Positions 27,807-37,335 are shown, numbered from the stretch's first letter. The stretch is DNA of 64,000 nt from Zwartia hollandica (GCF_019923725.1 NZ_JAHXRI010000007.1:186001-250000), one strand, 5' to 3'. Program-made: numbers and translations. The notes: generated by a model from the letters alone, not told the origin.

Positions 27807-29108
27807 TCACAAAGACCGCCCGTGCCCTGAATCGCCAATCTGTTGAGGCAGCGCAGGGTTCTGTTTGTGATTCACATTATTCCATCGAATAATTAGCGTC
27901 ATAAGTGCTGCAACCATCACGCCAAATGCGACGATGATGACGTTAATCGGTATCTCTAACCAGAGCATGACTGTATAAAGAGACACCATTGCCAGAATGT
28001 TAAGTTGCTCGTTAAAATTCTGGACAGCGATTGAGTGTCCCGCCGACAGCAACACATGCCCTCGATGCTGCAACAACGCGTTCATCGGCACCACAAAATA
28101 GCCAGATAATCCGCCAATTAACAGCAATAAGGCATACACAGACAGCGTTGACTGCACAAGAGGCATCGCCAGTACAACTAGCCCCATACCGACGCCAACC
28201 GGCAGCACCGAGAGGGATCGCTGAATAGTGACCTTGGAGGCTGCAATCGCACCGAATATAGTGCCAAGTGCTGCAACACCCATCAAAATGCTCGCTTGAT
28301 CTAGGCGGTAGTTAAGCTGAACCCGTCCCCATTCAATCACCACGAGCTGCAATGTCGCGCCGGCTCCCCAAAATAGCGTTGTGACCGCCAACGATATCTG
28401 CCCGAGCTTGTCACGCCACAACACCGATACGTACCGAAAAAAAACACGGTTTAAGGTCATAAGGTTGTTCGACTGCCGAGGATAGCGCACGCCCGTATCG
28501 GGAATGCGAAAATTCAACCACGCAGCGATTGCATAGAGAAATGCGATCACAACAATTGCGGCCTCTGCTGGCGTTGTGGCAAGCGCCCCAATGGCTGGCT
28601 GTAAAAGGAGCCAGGAAGCAACGGTGGGCGATACCAATAGACCACCTAATACGGCTCCAAGAATGATGGAGAGGACCGTCATTCCTTCTATCCAACTGTT
28701 ACCTTTGACAAGGTCTTCCGGCGCAAGCATCTCAGTAATAATGCCGTACTTCGCTGGGGAGTACGCCGCTGCACCGACACCGACAATTGCAAAAGCCGCG
28801 CAGACTAAAGCGATCTGACCCTCGCCACTTAAGTGGAATGCACTATGAAAATACATCAGGACACAACCACACACTTTGAGCGAGTTTGTCCACAACATGA
28901 CCCGTCCTTTGGGATAGGTGTCTGCAAATGCACCGACGTAAGCGGCCAGAACAACATAGCCGACGGCGACCCACCACTTCATAATAGATGCCATCCAGTC
29001 TGGGCCTGAAAGCTGTTGAATCAGTGCAATCGCTGCAATAAAAAGCGCATTGTCCGCGAGGGCGGAAAACGTTTGTGCCCCAATGACGTAATAAAAACCG
29101 CGGGTCAT
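27807..29108 (-). CDS. lplT: Lysophospholipid transporter LplT (MFS)
   Basis: The 433-residue MFS protein with about 12 membrane segments begins FYYVIGAQTFSALADNALFIAA. AAYVGAFADTYPKGRVMLWTN and YSPAKYGIITEMLAPEDLVKGNSW follow; these are hallmark LplT segments. It flips lysophospholipids inward across the inner membrane for re-acylation. It overlaps the upstream decarboxylase gene by 1 bp, so the two are co-transcribed. The usual acyltransferase partner (Aas/PlsC) is not adjacent. Confidence 0.92.
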   Translation of the reverse strand: MTRGFYYVIGAQTFSALADNALFIAAIALIQQLSGPDWMASIMKWWVAVGYVVLAAYVGAFADTYPKGRVMLWTNSLKVCGCVLMYFHSAFHLSGEGQIALVCAAFAIVGVGAAAYSPAKYGIITEMLAPEDLVKGNSWIEGMTVLSIILGAVLGGLLVSPTVASWLLLQPAIGALATTPAEAAIVVIAFLYAIAAWLNFRIPDTGVRYPRQSNNLMTLNRVFFRYVSVLWRDKLGQISLAVTTLFWGAGATLQLVVIEWGRVQLNYRLDQASILMGVAALGTIFGAIAASKVTIQRSLSVLPVGVGMGLVVLAMPLVQSTLSVYALLLLIGGLSGYFVVPMNALLQHRGHVLLSAGHSIAVQNFNEQLNILAMVSLYTVMLWLEIPINVIIVAFGVMVAALMTLIIRWNNVNHKQNPALPQQIGDSGHGRSL

Positions 29109-30028
29109 CAGAGCCCTCCTTGAGCGGACATGGCGCCGTTGTGGTGCGCTATACCCTCTTGCGGCATGTTCATTAACGGCTGCCCCATGCGTAGTCGTGC
29201 ACCAGACATAATCCCAGGGCTCAGCGAGAAACCCTTTGGCGCAAATACGATGATCGTTGAGCCATGCTCAAACCAGCCGAGCTCTTGTCCCTTCTCGAAC
29301 CTATGCTCACACAGCATTGTCGTCTCGCCCTGATAGCTCGCACCGAAGATCGTATCGAGCGCATGCAAACGAATACTCGCCACCAGAATCGCCGCGACGG
29401 GAACGAGTGCGACGGCATACTCCCCAGCTCCGACGTTCATAGCGAGCATGGCTCGCTCATTTTTACAAAAGAGCTTCTCTACACGTTTAAGTGCGATCGG
29501 ATTGACGTTCCAGGTATCCCCTGACATGTAGACCACTCGACGCAACACGCCATCGTGAGGGGCATGAAAACGGTGATACATGGCAGAGGTCAGTCTCAAG
29601 GTTACATAGCAACCATCCCTCCACGCGCTAACGTCCTCTGATCGACCAAAGAGCTCTTCTATCGCGTAAGGGAATCCCTTAGCCTGAAATACCTGACCAT
29701 CAACCACGTAGCCGCATTCACCGACAATTGCATCACAGGGGCTGACGAATACCTCTGGATTCCGGTCAATGACTCGCGCACCGTCTCGAAGCTCTCGGGT
29801 GAAGCACTCGTGAAGACTATCAAACTGTTGCTTTTTTGCGTCGGACAAATCCAGGTCGGTAAATACACGCCAGACCGAGATCGACAGCCTGGAGACCCAC
29901 CGATTACGCAGCTTGCTGAACCACCCCATAAAGTGCGTAACGGCTTTGCGTGGGATCCGGTTCGTCAGAAGGAAGTTGATATCCTCGTTCAAGACAATGT
30001 TTCTAACTTGTTTACTAAAAGTCATCAT
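29108..30028 (-). CDS. psd: Phosphatidylserine decarboxylase-family enzyme
   Basis: The 306-residue protein matches type I phosphatidylserine decarboxylase proenzymes: FTRELRDGARVID, the His-rich MYHRFHAPHDGVLRR block, GDTWNVNPIAL, and the self-cleavage GST in WFEHGSTIIVFAP. Cleavage would give a pyruvoyl-bearing alpha chain. It normally converts phosphatidylserine to phosphatidylethanolamine in the membrane. Its place in a phosphate-starvation island, with a transporter and an aminotransferase rather than PssA, leaves room for another aminolipid substrate. Two adjacent ATGs (30028, 30025) are possible starts. Confidence 0.85.
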   Translation of the reverse strand: MMTFSKQVRNIVLNEDINFLLTNRIPRKAVTHFMGWFSKLRNRWVSRLSISVWRVFTDLDLSDAKKQQFDSLHECFTRELRDGARVIDRNPEVFVSPCDAIVGECGYVVDGQVFQAKGFPYAIEELFGRSEDVSAWRDGCYVTLRLTSAMYHRFHAPHDGVLRRVVYMSGDTWNVNPIALKRVEKLFCKNERAMLAMNVGAGEYAVALVPVAAILVASIRLHALDTIFGASYQGETTMLCEHRFEKGQELGWFEHGSTIIVFAPKGFSLSPGIMSGARLRMGQPLMNMPQEGIAHHNGAMSAQGGL

Positions 30029-30063
30029 TTAGTCATCCAATTTTCATAAAAAGGAGCTTTTAC
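30019..30063 (+). promoter_or_regulatory. Candidate triple Pho box upstream of the aminotransferase
   Basis: AAGTCAT-catt-TAGTCAT-ccaa-TTTTCAT (30019-30047) gives three half-sites at exact 11-bp spacing, each 5/7 to CTGTCAT. TTTTAC lies 10 bases after (30058-30063). The array occupies the 46-bp gap between the divergent decarboxylase and aminotransferase genes and reaches into the decarboxylase start. The implied transcription start is only a few bases before the ATG at 30075. Confidence 0.5.
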
Positions 30064-30074
30064 GGTGAGGCTCC

Positions 30075-31754
30075 ATGAACGAATATCCTCTAGATACATT
30101 ACAAATTGCGCAGTACGTTCTCATACTCGTCGCGCTCTGGGTGATCGCCAAAAAACTTTGGCAACGACTTCAACTGTCTCTTGCGAAATCTCCCTCTCTC
30201 GGAGGACATCTGCGATGGGCAAAACGCATCACTCGTTTGATACCCGGCTATTCCTACAACCGAGATAAATGGCTTGCCTGTGATAACGCGCCACCAGAGG
30301 TCGTAGCGCGTCGCTCGACTGCGCTGATTGCACTCAGCAACAACCTCAAGAACCACTCGCCCCAAACCCTCGCGCACACTGTGCAAGTCAAACCGATGAT
30401 CTCGGATCTTCAGTTGATCAGCCAATACCGCGTTCCCTTTCAGTTTCGATCCTTCCTCCAAGAGCATCTCGTGCTGGGTAGCTTTTGGAGTGAAAGCCAA
30501 GGGGTGCATCTGACCGATCTTGATGGCAATGCATTCATCGACGTTACCGGGTCCTATGGCGTCAATCTTTTCGGTCAAGACTTTTACAAGTCGTGCATCG
30601 ACGAGGGTATTGCCATGGTCAGAGACCTGGGGCCCGTGCTGGGCTCGTATCATCCCTGCGTGCTCGATAACGTAGAGCGTCTGTGCAAAATAGCCGACAA
30701 GGACGAAGTCTCCTTTCATATGTCTGGGACCGAAGCCGTCATGCAGGCCGTGCGAGTCGCACGCTACAGCACCGGAAAAACCAAACTGGTGCGCTTCACC
30801 TCTGCCTACCACGGCTGGTGGGATGATGTACAGCCTGGACCTGGCAACCCGATGCCACCCTCGCCCCACACCCTGACACTTCATGAGATGCATGCCAACA
30901 CCTTGCGAGTACTGCGCAACAGAAAGGATATCGCTTGCGTGCTGGTGAATCCGATCCAGGCGATGCATCCGAATCAGAGTGCACCCACTGATTCGACTTT
31001 GCTGAGTGGTAGTCGCCGCGCCCACTTTGACCGAGTCGCCTATACGACATGGCTTCACGAGTTGCGAAGCGTATGCACCGAGCGTGGGATTGTCCTGATT
31101 CTGGACGAGGTGTTTCTTGGCTTTAGGCTTGCACACGGAGGTGCGCAAGAGTACTTCGATATAAAAGCAGACCTTGTGACCTACGGTAAGACGCTGGGAG
31201 GAGGCCTTCCGATTGGCGTCGTGTGTGGCTCGCATGCACTGATGAAGCGATACAAAGAGGCGAGACCTGCAGACCTTTGTTTTGCCCGAGGCACATTCAA
31301 CGCAAACCCCTACGTGATGGGAGCGATGAATGCTTTTCTCCATCGCATCGAAACCGAGCCCGTGCGTAAGTTGTATGAACGTTTGAATGACACATGGAGC
31401 GCGAGGGCGATCCAACTCAACACGCAACTTTCTGAAGCGAATCTGCCCGTTCGGGTCGAAGCAATGTCTACTGTGTGGACCGTTCTCTATCACTGCCCGA
31501 GTCGGTATAACTGGATGCTCCAGTTCTACCTTAGGCAAGAGGGCATCGCGCTGAGCTGGGTCGGTACAGGAAGAATGATTTTTAGTTTGAACTTTAGCGA
31601 CGATGATTTTGAATCTTTCGCTATGCGCTTTGTGCGGGCCGCTCAGAAAATGCATAAAGACGCTTGGTGGTGGACACCGGATGGGCAAACAAATCAGACC
31701 ATCCAGCGTCAACTATTGAGGGAACTGATTACACACAGACTCTCACCGAACTGA
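30075..31754 (+). CDS. Membrane-anchored class III aminotransferase
   Basis: The 559-residue protein has one N-terminal membrane segment (about residues 9-25) and then a fold-type I PLP enzyme related to glutamate-1-semialdehyde aminotransferases. Visible are GSYGVNLFG, the PLP-phosphate loop MSGTEAVMQAVRVAR, AYHGWWDD, the cofactor Asp in LILDEVFLGFR, and the Schiff-base lysine in TYGKTLGGGLPIG. It is about 130 residues longer than usual, with an N-terminal extension of about 110 residues and a C-terminal tail. The membrane anchor and location between lipid genes suggest an amino-group transfer on a lipid or lipid head group. The substrate is unknown. Confidence 0.82.
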   Translation: MNEYPLDTLQIAQYVLILVALWVIAKKLWQRLQLSLAKSPSLGGHLRWAKRITRLIPGYSYNRDKWLACDNAPPEVVARRSTALIALSNNLKNHSPQTLAHTVQVKPMISDLQLISQYRVPFQFRSFLQEHLVLGSFWSESQGVHLTDLDGNAFIDVTGSYGVNLFGQDFYKSCIDEGIAMVRDLGPVLGSYHPCVLDNVERLCKIADKDEVSFHMSGTEAVMQAVRVARYSTGKTKLVRFTSAYHGWWDDVQPGPGNPMPPSPHTLTLHEMHANTLRVLRNRKDIACVLVNPIQAMHPNQSAPTDSTLLSGSRRAHFDRVAYTTWLHELRSVCTERGIVLILDEVFLGFRLAHGGAQEYFDIKADLVTYGKTLGGGLPIGVVCGSHALMKRYKEARPADLCFARGTFNANPYVMGAMNAFLHRIETEPVRKLYERLNDTWSARAIQLNTQLSEANLPVRVEAMSTVWTVLYHCPSRYNWMLQFYLRQEGIALSWVGTGRMIFSLNFSDDDFESFAMRFVRAAQKMHKDAWWWTPDGQTNQTIQRQLLRELITHRLSPN

Positions 31755-31758
31755 TTGC

Positions 31759-32370
31759 TTACTTGGAGTGCTGGATGTGGGGCATCGGGTCAATCAGCTC
31801 GCCGCGCAGCAGATATATCGGCGAGCGGTAATACAGTTTGATGTCATGAAACGGATCCGTAATGATCTTGATCGCCCAGGCGAAGGCGGCTTGGGCGCTA
31901 TCAATGATGCACAACTGTCCCACACGAAACACTAGCCCTGCGACTCCAAGCATCAACCAAGACATCCCAACAAGTCGCAAAAACGTATCTTCATAAGCCT
32001 GTGGCACCATCCAAGTCACGTACTGCGGCGCAAAGTACGCGACAACCGGAATCATCGCCCAAATAGCAAGCAACACAATCTTGCGGTGCAAGTTGTAACC
32101 AACCTTGATCTCTTCCTTATGCGCATGCGTCGCTTGGTTTACATGATCATAACCCTTGGGTTCAAAGAAAAAGTGCCCTGACTGTCGTGTCGTCATAGCG
32201 ATCAACCACGCAACAAAGGAGGCCGCGACCGGATTGATAAACAACAAGACATAGGAGACCAAAAATGAAATCGCACTGACAAAGTGAAGACTTTGATTGA
32301 TACGACTATGGTGGTAATAGCGATGGTCATCCCATCTCTGTACGCTTAACGTTTTCAGAAGCTCTTTCAT
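31759..32370 (-). CDS. DUF962/Mpo1-like membrane protein
   Basis: The 203-residue protein has about four to five hydrophobic segments. It carries the DUF962-like signatures HHSRINQSLHFVSAI in the first third and QSGHFFFEPKGYDH, with histidines that in the yeast relative Mpo1 bind iron for fatty-acid alpha-oxidation. I propose a role in lipid metabolism, on this similarity and on context. The ATG at 32370 has AAGGA about 7 bases upstream and is preferred over a TTG at 32388. It is convergent with the aminotransferase (4-base gap) and divergent from the glycosyltransferase. Confidence 0.7.
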   Translation of the reverse strand: MKELLKTLSVQRWDDHRYYHHSRINQSLHFVSAISFLVSYVLLFINPVAASFVAWLIAMTTRQSGHFFFEPKGYDHVNQATHAHKEEIKVGYNLHRKIVLLAIWAMIPVVAYFAPQYVTWMVPQAYEDTFLRLVGMSWLMLGVAGLVFRVGQLCIIDSAQAAFAWAIKIITDPFHDIKLYYRSPIYLLRGELIDPMPHIQHSK

Positions 32371-32502
32371 CTTTGATCCTTTGTTCAAAATTGTGTGATC
32401 AGAGTCATTGATCTAGTGAGCGGATTATTTCAGATGACGGCTACGGAATGATGAATATTGTGTGACAGTGATATTAAGTTTTCATGTCAGAAGGAATGTT
32501 TC

Positions 32503-32536
32503 CTGTCATCGAATCGTTATATTGATTCAGTACATT
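32503..32536 (+). promoter_or_regulatory. Candidate Pho box and -10 of the agt-plcP promoter
   Basis: CTGTCAT-cgaa-TCGTTAT (32503-32520) has a perfect first half-site and a 4/7 second. TACATT (32531-32536) lies exactly 10 bases downstream and matches the -10 consensus at 4 of 6. The predicted start is about 20 bases before the ATG at 32565. Confidence 0.68.
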
Positions 32537-32564
32537 GCGTGCATCCTGTCAAAATAGGTCGGCA

Positions 32565-33761
32565 ATGAAAGAGCCGCTTTCGATAGAAGTAGAGCGCATT
32601 GTTCCAGACAAGCCCAGCCTACGCATGGCTGTGGTGACAGAGACATACCCTCCAGATGTTAACGGCGTTGCGCACACCATTTCGATTATCGTTAAGGGAC
32701 TACGCGAGCGTGGGCATGAAATTACGCTCATTCGTCCACGTCGCCAGGAAGAGCCGATACATAGCGCGATGCCTGATGAACTGCTCGTGCGGGGCGCCCC
32801 AATCCCTATGTACAAGCAGCTCAGAATGGGGTTGCCCGCCTTAGGCAGCTTACGTAAGCTCTGGACGGCGAACCGCCCTGATCTTGTACATATCGCGACG
32901 CAAGGGCCACTCGGATGGTCCGCCGCCCGCGCGGCACACAAGCTTGGTATCCCTGTCAGTTCGGACTTCAGAACAAATTTTCACGCTTACAGCCAGCTTT
33001 ATGGATTGGGCTGGCTAAAGAGCACCATCGTGTCCTATCTGCGCAAGTTCCATAACGCTGCCCGTTGCACAATGGTGCCCACACAACGCTTGAAGGACGA
33101 GTTAGTCATTGGTGGCTTTGAGCGGCTTATCGTTGTGCCACGAGGCGTAGACACAGAAAAGTTTTCGCCAGATTACCGAAATAACCAGTTACGCGAAACT
33201 TGGGGCGCCGACCCCAAAACGACTGTTTTACTCTCGGTTGGTCGCCTTGCAGTTGAGAAGAATCTTAGCCTTGTAATCAACACCTACACTCGACTAATAC
33301 ACGCAGGTGCTAAGGCAAAACTCGTCTTCGTAGGCGATGGTCCAGAAGCAAACACACTGCAAAGACTCTGCCCAGATGCAATCTTCGCAGGCACGAGACG
33401 TGGGCAGGAACTAGCGGAGCACTATGCGAGCGCCGATTTGTTTGTGTTTCCTAGTTTGACAGAGACCTTCGGTAACGTAACGCTCGAGGCAATGGCCAGC
33501 GGCCTTTGCGTGGTGGCCTACGATCATGCCGCAGCCGGCCAGCTCATCGTCTCAGAGAAGAATGGACTCCTTTTGACACCGAATGACGAAGAAGGATTTA
33601 TCGCTGCTACGCAGGCGGTCACAAACAATGCGATCCATCGTAACGAAATTCGTCTGCAAGCAAGACAGACCGCACAAAACAATAGCTGGAACATCATTTT
33701 GTCTCGCACTGAAGAAATTTTTCGCTCGCTCGTAACGCTCAACAACTCCAAACAATCCTAG
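32565..33761 (+). CDS. agt: Glycosyltransferase family 4, Agt-like diacylglycerol glycosyltransferase
   Basis: The 398-residue GT-B enzyme has an N-terminal acceptor domain (VTETYPPDVNGVAHTIS). The C-terminal donor site has LLSVGRLAVEKNL, VGDGPE and the EX7E-type stretch FPSLTETFGNVTLEAMASGL. It resembles SqdX/MgtA-type lipid glycosyltransferases. Pairing with PlcP defines the Agt type, which glycosylates diacylglycerol to phosphorus-free glycolipid during phosphate limitation. The upstream TTG at 32535 lies inside the predicted -10, so the ATG at 32565 is the likely start. plcP follows after 22 bases. Confidence 0.82.
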   Translation: MKEPLSIEVERIVPDKPSLRMAVVTETYPPDVNGVAHTISIIVKGLRERGHEITLIRPRRQEEPIHSAMPDELLVRGAPIPMYKQLRMGLPALGSLRKLWTANRPDLVHIATQGPLGWSAARAAHKLGIPVSSDFRTNFHAYSQLYGLGWLKSTIVSYLRKFHNAARCTMVPTQRLKDELVIGGFERLIVVPRGVDTEKFSPDYRNNQLRETWGADPKTTVLLSVGRLAVEKNLSLVINTYTRLIHAGAKAKLVFVGDGPEANTLQRLCPDAIFAGTRRGQELAEHYASADLFVFPSLTETFGNVTLEAMASGLCVVAYDHAAAGQLIVSEKNGLLLTPNDEEGFIAATQAVTNNAIHRNEIRLQARQTAQNNSWNIILSRTEEIFRSLVTLNNSKQS

Positions 33762-33783
33762 CCGTTTGAGGAAATCGATTCCT

Positions 33784-34599
33784 ATGCCTCCTCCCGAGTA
33801 TTTCATCCCAGAGCAGCGTCCAGAGAAATATCGCGCGATTTGGATTTCGGATATTCATCTTGGAACGCCCGGCTGTAAGGCAGAGTACCTGCTAGATTTC
33901 TTAAAGTGGAATGAGTCCGAGCAACTTTACTTAGTCGGCGACATTATTGACGGCTGGCAATTAAAAAAGGGGTGGTACTGGCGTCAAAGTCACAACGATG
34001 TTGTACAGAAGATCCTACGCAAATCTCGAAAAGGTACGCGCGTGACCTACATTGCTGGAAATCATGACGAGGTGCTTCGTCAGTTCCTCGGTATGGCCTT
34101 CGGTGATATCGAAATACTAGACGAAGCCACGCACGAACTTATGGATGGACGTCGTCTCTGGATCACACACGGAGACCTCTTTGACGGGATCATCCAGCAC
34201 GCCAAATGGCTGGCTTACCTGGGAGACTCCCTCTACTCCCTCGTTCTTAGACTAAACAATTCCTTCAACCACGCACGTCACAAGCTTGGGCTTTCGTACT
34301 GGTCACTATCCCAATACCTGAAGCACAAGGTCAAGAACGCAGTCTCGTTTATTACTGAGTTCGAAACGGTCATAACAGACGAAGCCAGACGTCGCGGCTA
34401 TGACGGCGTGCTTTGCGGGCATATCCATCGTCCCGAGATACGCGAAATCAATGGAATCTTGTACTGCAATGACGGTGATTGGGTTGAGAGCCTCTCGGCC
34501 ATAGTAGAAACCTACACCGGCGAGCTAAGAGTCATTCACTGGCCCTATCGCGGCGCTGCGCAAGAGGCCGAGTCGCACGATCCAGTCGTTGCTGTTTAG
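33784..34599 (+). CDS. plcP: PlcP phospholipase C-type metallophosphoesterase
   Basis: The 271-residue protein belongs to the UDP-2,3-diacylglucosamine hydrolase-like calcineurin phosphoesterases. Metal-site motifs in order are DIHLG, GDIIDGW, GNHD, THGD and GHIHRPE. PlcP relatives remove the phosphate head group from membrane phospholipids, leaving diacylglycerol for the adjacent glycosyltransferase and recycling phosphorus. The ATG at 33784 follows GAGGA by 11 bases. A TTG at 33766 overlaps that site and is unlikely. Confidence 0.87.
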   Translation: MPPPEYFIPEQRPEKYRAIWISDIHLGTPGCKAEYLLDFLKWNESEQLYLVGDIIDGWQLKKGWYWRQSHNDVVQKILRKSRKGTRVTYIAGNHDEVLRQFLGMAFGDIEILDEATHELMDGRRLWITHGDLFDGIIQHAKWLAYLGDSLYSLVLRLNNSFNHARHKLGLSYWSLSQYLKHKVKNAVSFITEFETVITDEARRRGYDGVLCGHIHRPEIREINGILYCNDGDWVESLSAIVETYTGELRVIHWPYRGAAQEAESHDPVVAV

Positions 34600-34622
34600 C
34601 GACGAGCAAATTTTATTTCAGG

Positions 34623-34656
34623 GATTCATCGACTTGTAACAATCGGCATTTACAGT
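34623..34656 (+). promoter_or_regulatory. Candidate Pho box and -10 of the phnC promoter
   Basis: GATTCAT-cgac-TTGTAAC (34623-34640) has a 4/7 first half and a second half 6/7 to the CTGTAAC variant. TACAGT (34651-34656) lies exactly 10 bases later. Transcription would start around the ATG at 34664, so either that start is leaderless or the internal ATG at 34706 is used. Confidence 0.58.
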
Positions 34657-34663
34657 TCTTTGC

Positions 34664-35554
34664 ATGATTCCATCCGACATAATTCCAACGCAGTCTGCGC
34701 ACCCAATGATTGTTGCAGAGAATGTGTCTAAAACATTCCCTGCATTAGCCCACGGCCAGCAAAGTCACTTCAAAGCGCTCGATAGGATTTCATTCTCGAT
34801 TGCGGCAGGGGAATGCGTCGCACTTCTGGGCGCATCCGGATCCGGTAAATCTACTCTGATTCGAATGATGTGCGGCTTAGCCCGAATGGATGCGGGTAGC
34901 GGTCATATTGCAATCGGCTCAAAGCTTGCGCTTCAAGGTAATCGATTTAGTGACGAGATCGCTCAAACGCGCAAGATAACTGGAGTTATCTTCCAGCAGT
35001 TCAATCTTGTCGGTCAACTTGATGTGTTAACCAACGTATTGGTTGGTTGCCTGCACACAAAAAGCACTTTCGATGTGTTGTTCCGTCGATTTACAGAAGC
35101 TGAACGTGTCCAGGCGCTTGAATGTCTCGACATGGTAGGACTTGGTCCGCAAGCCTATCAGCGCGCCTCAACACTTTCAGGCGGTCAGCAGCAACGCGTC
35201 GCCGTGGCCAGAGCACTGCTCAAGGGAGCGAAAGTCCTGTTAGCGGATGAGCCTGTCGCATCTCTGGATCCAGAGTCGGCACGAAAAGTCATGGATGTAC
35301 TTTTTGGACTGACAAAAGAATTGGGTATGACGCTTGTAGTGAGTTTGCATCAAATCTCAATTGCTAGAACCTATTGCCAGCGGGCCTTAGGGATGAGTCG
35401 TGGTCGCCTTGTGTTTGACGGACCCATTGCAGATCTCACGGAACAACGTCTGAATCAGTTGTACGGGGCTGATGCCCAAGAACTTTTGATGAACGAGCCC
35501 CCTGCCGTACTGCACGTCAACGAAAGTCAAAGCCATTCACTTGTCAGCGCTTAA
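34664..35554 (+). CDS. phnC: Phosphonate ABC transporter ATPase PhnC
   Basis: The 296-residue ATPase has Walker A GASGSGKST, Q-loop FQQFNLVGQLDVLTNVL, signature LSGGQQQR, Walker B VLLADEPVASLDPE and the switch region VVSLHQ, all PhnC-like. It powers uptake of phosphonates. Two starts are possible. The ATG at 34664 adds 14 residues before the family-typical MIVAENVSKTFP, while the ATG at 34706 gives the usual N-terminus and a leader of about 40 bases from the predicted promoter. Neither has a strong ribosome site. It leads the phnC-phnD-phnE unit and the catabolic genes that follow. Confidence 0.93.
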   Translation: MIPSDIIPTQSAHPMIVAENVSKTFPALAHGQQSHFKALDRISFSIAAGECVALLGASGSGKSTLIRMMCGLARMDAGSGHIAIGSKLALQGNRFSDEIAQTRKITGVIFQQFNLVGQLDVLTNVLVGCLHTKSTFDVLFRRFTEAERVQALECLDMVGLGPQAYQRASTLSGGQQQRVAVARALLKGAKVLLADEPVASLDPESARKVMDVLFGLTKELGMTLVVSLHQISIARTYCQRALGMSRGRLVFDGPIADLTEQRLNQLYGADAQELLMNEPPAVLHVNESQSHSLVSA

Positions 35555-35575
35555 ATCATTTAACTGGAGAATTAC

Positions 35576-36523
35576 ATGAAGCTTAAACATTTGGTGCTGG
35601 GTGCTTGCCTAGCCGTCAGCAGTGCGATTGCCTTCGCGCAAGAGGTGTCATTCGGTATTATCGCAACGGACTCAGCCTCTGCACAACGTGAAAAATGGGA
35701 ACCATTCTTCAAAGATATGGAGAAGAAGACTGGTTTGAAGATCAAGTCCTTTTACGCAACAGACTATGCCGGCGTGATTGAAGCGATGCGCTTCAATAAG
35801 GTCCAAGTTGCTTGGTACGGCAATAAAGCTGCGATGGAAGCGGTAGATCGCGCAAATGGTGAAATCTTCGCGCAGCTGATGTACGCCGACGGAAGCTTTG
35901 GCTACGAGGCACTTTTAATTACACACAAAGACTCGCCCTACAAAACTTTAGACGATGTGTTCAAGAATCCGAAGGCTGTGAATTTCGGCATCGGTGATCC
36001 AAACTCAACATCGGGATTCTTGGTGCCGACTTACTACGTGTTCGCAGCACGCAAGGTCGATCCACGTGCCATCTTTAAAACTGTCCGCAACGGCAGCCAT
36101 GGCAACAACATTCAAGCGATCCTTGCCAAGCAACTCGACGTTGCTACAAACAACACAGAAGATATGGGTCGCTTACAGACTACCCGCCCTGATTTGTACG
36201 ATCAGCTGCGTATTATCTGGAAGAGCCCATTAATCCCTAGCGATCCGTTTGTGTGGCGCAAGGATCTGGACCCCGCCATCAAAGAGAAGATTCGTACATT
36301 TGTTTTGAACTACGCCAAGACAGACGAGGCGGAAAAACTGATCTTAAAGAACATCTATAACTATGGTGGCTTCCGGGCTTCGACAAATGACCAACTCAAG
36401 CCAATTCGCCAGCTCGAACTGTTCAAAGATCGCGTGAAGTTTGAAACGGCACAGGGCCTCAGTGACGCCGAGCGTGCAGCAAAGCTTGCTGAAATTGATC
36501 AGGCGCTCGCAAAGCTTAACTAA
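35576..36523 (+). CDS. phnD: Phosphonate ABC transporter receptor PhnD
   Basis: The 315-residue periplasmic protein has a Sec signal peptide (cleavage near AFAQEV). PhnD blocks include [52 protein letters not shown] and the [12 protein letters not shown] binding loop. It binds phosphonates such as 2-aminoethylphosphonate. The ribosome site TGGAGA precedes the ATG, and its stop overlaps the phnE start. Confidence 0.94.
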   Translation: MKLKHLVLGACLAVSSAIAFAQEVSFGIIATDSASAQREKWEPFFKDMEKKTGLKIKSFYATDYAGVIEAMRFNKVQVAWYGNKAAMEAVDRANGEIFAQLMYADGSFGYEALLITHKDSPYKTLDDVFKNPKAVNFGIGDPNSTSGFLVPTYYVFAARKVDPRAIFKTVRNGSHGNNIQAILAKQLDVATNNTEDMGRLQTTRPDLYDQLRIIWKSPLIPSDPFVWRKDLDPAIKEKIRTFVLNYAKTDEAEKLILKNIYNYGGFRASTNDQLKPIRQLELFKDRVKFETAQGLSDAERAAKLAEIDQALAKLN

Positions 36524-37335
36524 TGGCCTCAACATACCAAATCGACGCGCTCGAACGCATTCGAGCGCACGCGCAGTCTAATCGCCGTGGCCCAATGTAT
36601 TATGCCGGCTGGGTCATTGCAATCCTTGTTGCAGGCTGGGCGTGGCAGGGGGCAGAAATTCGCCCCTTGGATTTGGTACAGCATTCGGGAAACATCGTCA
36701 CGCTTGGACGTGACTTTTTCCCACCGAATTTTATGGATTGGCGCATCTACATCAAAGAGATGATTGTGACGATCCATATTGCATTATGGGGGACGCTTTT
36801 AGCGATTGTTGCATCTATCCCTCTCGGATTTTTGTGCGCCTCCAACGTCGTCAGCCCTGTTATATATCAACCGACCCGCAGACTGATGGATGCGTTGCGA
36901 GCCGTCAATGAGATGGTATTCGCCCTCCTCTTTATCGTGGCGGTTGGGCTCGGCCCGTTTGCAGGCGTCCTCGCACTTTTTGTTCATACGACTGGCACGC
37001 TCACCAAGCTTTTTTCTGAAGCGGTTGAAGCCATTGATCCACGACCTGTTGAAGGAATCCGGGCGGCTGGGGGCTCTCGCTTAGCGGAAATCGTGTTTGG
37101 CATCGTTCCCCAAGTTCTGCCAATGTGGATTTCCTTCTGTCTTTATCGCTTCGAGTCCAATGTGCGTTCAGCCTCGGTGGTTGGTATGGTTGGCGCAGGC
37201 GGTATTGGTGTCATTTTGTATGAGGTTATTCGTAGTTTTCAATACGCGCAAACTTGCGCTGTCTTATTAATTCTGATCGCCTCGGTCACTGTTATCGATG
37301 TCATCTCGGCGTATCTTCGCAAACAGGTTACTTGA
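36523..37335 (+). CDS. phnE: Phosphonate ABC transporter permease PhnE
   Basis: The 270-residue permease has a charged N-terminus and about six hydrophobic segments. Its late region [22 protein letters not shown] is the permease-ATPase coupling loop, and [18 protein letters not shown] is a PhnE hallmark. Its start shares a base with the phnD stop (TAATG), and its stop shares a base with the next gene (TGATG), so translation is coupled across the cluster. Confidence 0.93.
   Translation: MASTYQIDALERIRAHAQSNRRGPMYYAGWVIAILVAGWAWQGAEIRPLDLVQHSGNIVTLGRDFFPPNFMDWRIYIKEMIVTIHIALWGTLLAIVASIPLGFLCASNVVSPVIYQPTRRLMDALRAVNEMVFALLFIVAVGLGPFAGVLALFVHTTGTLTKLFSEAVEAIDPRPVEGIRAAGGSRLAEIVFGIVPQVLPMWISFCLYRFESNVRSASVVGMVGAGGIGVILYEVIRSFQYAQTCAVLLILIASVTVIDVISAYLRKQVT

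Noticed and set aside
30099-31712. A 537-codon open frame on the minus strand
   Set aside because: It lies wholly antisense to the aminotransferase gene, which has clear PLP-enzyme motifs. The antisense product has no recognisable domain and looks like a codon-bias artefact.
32371-32470. A Pho box upstream of the DUF962-like gene
   Set aside because: CCGTCAT occurs on the minus strand, but the second half-site and the -10 are too poor to support it.
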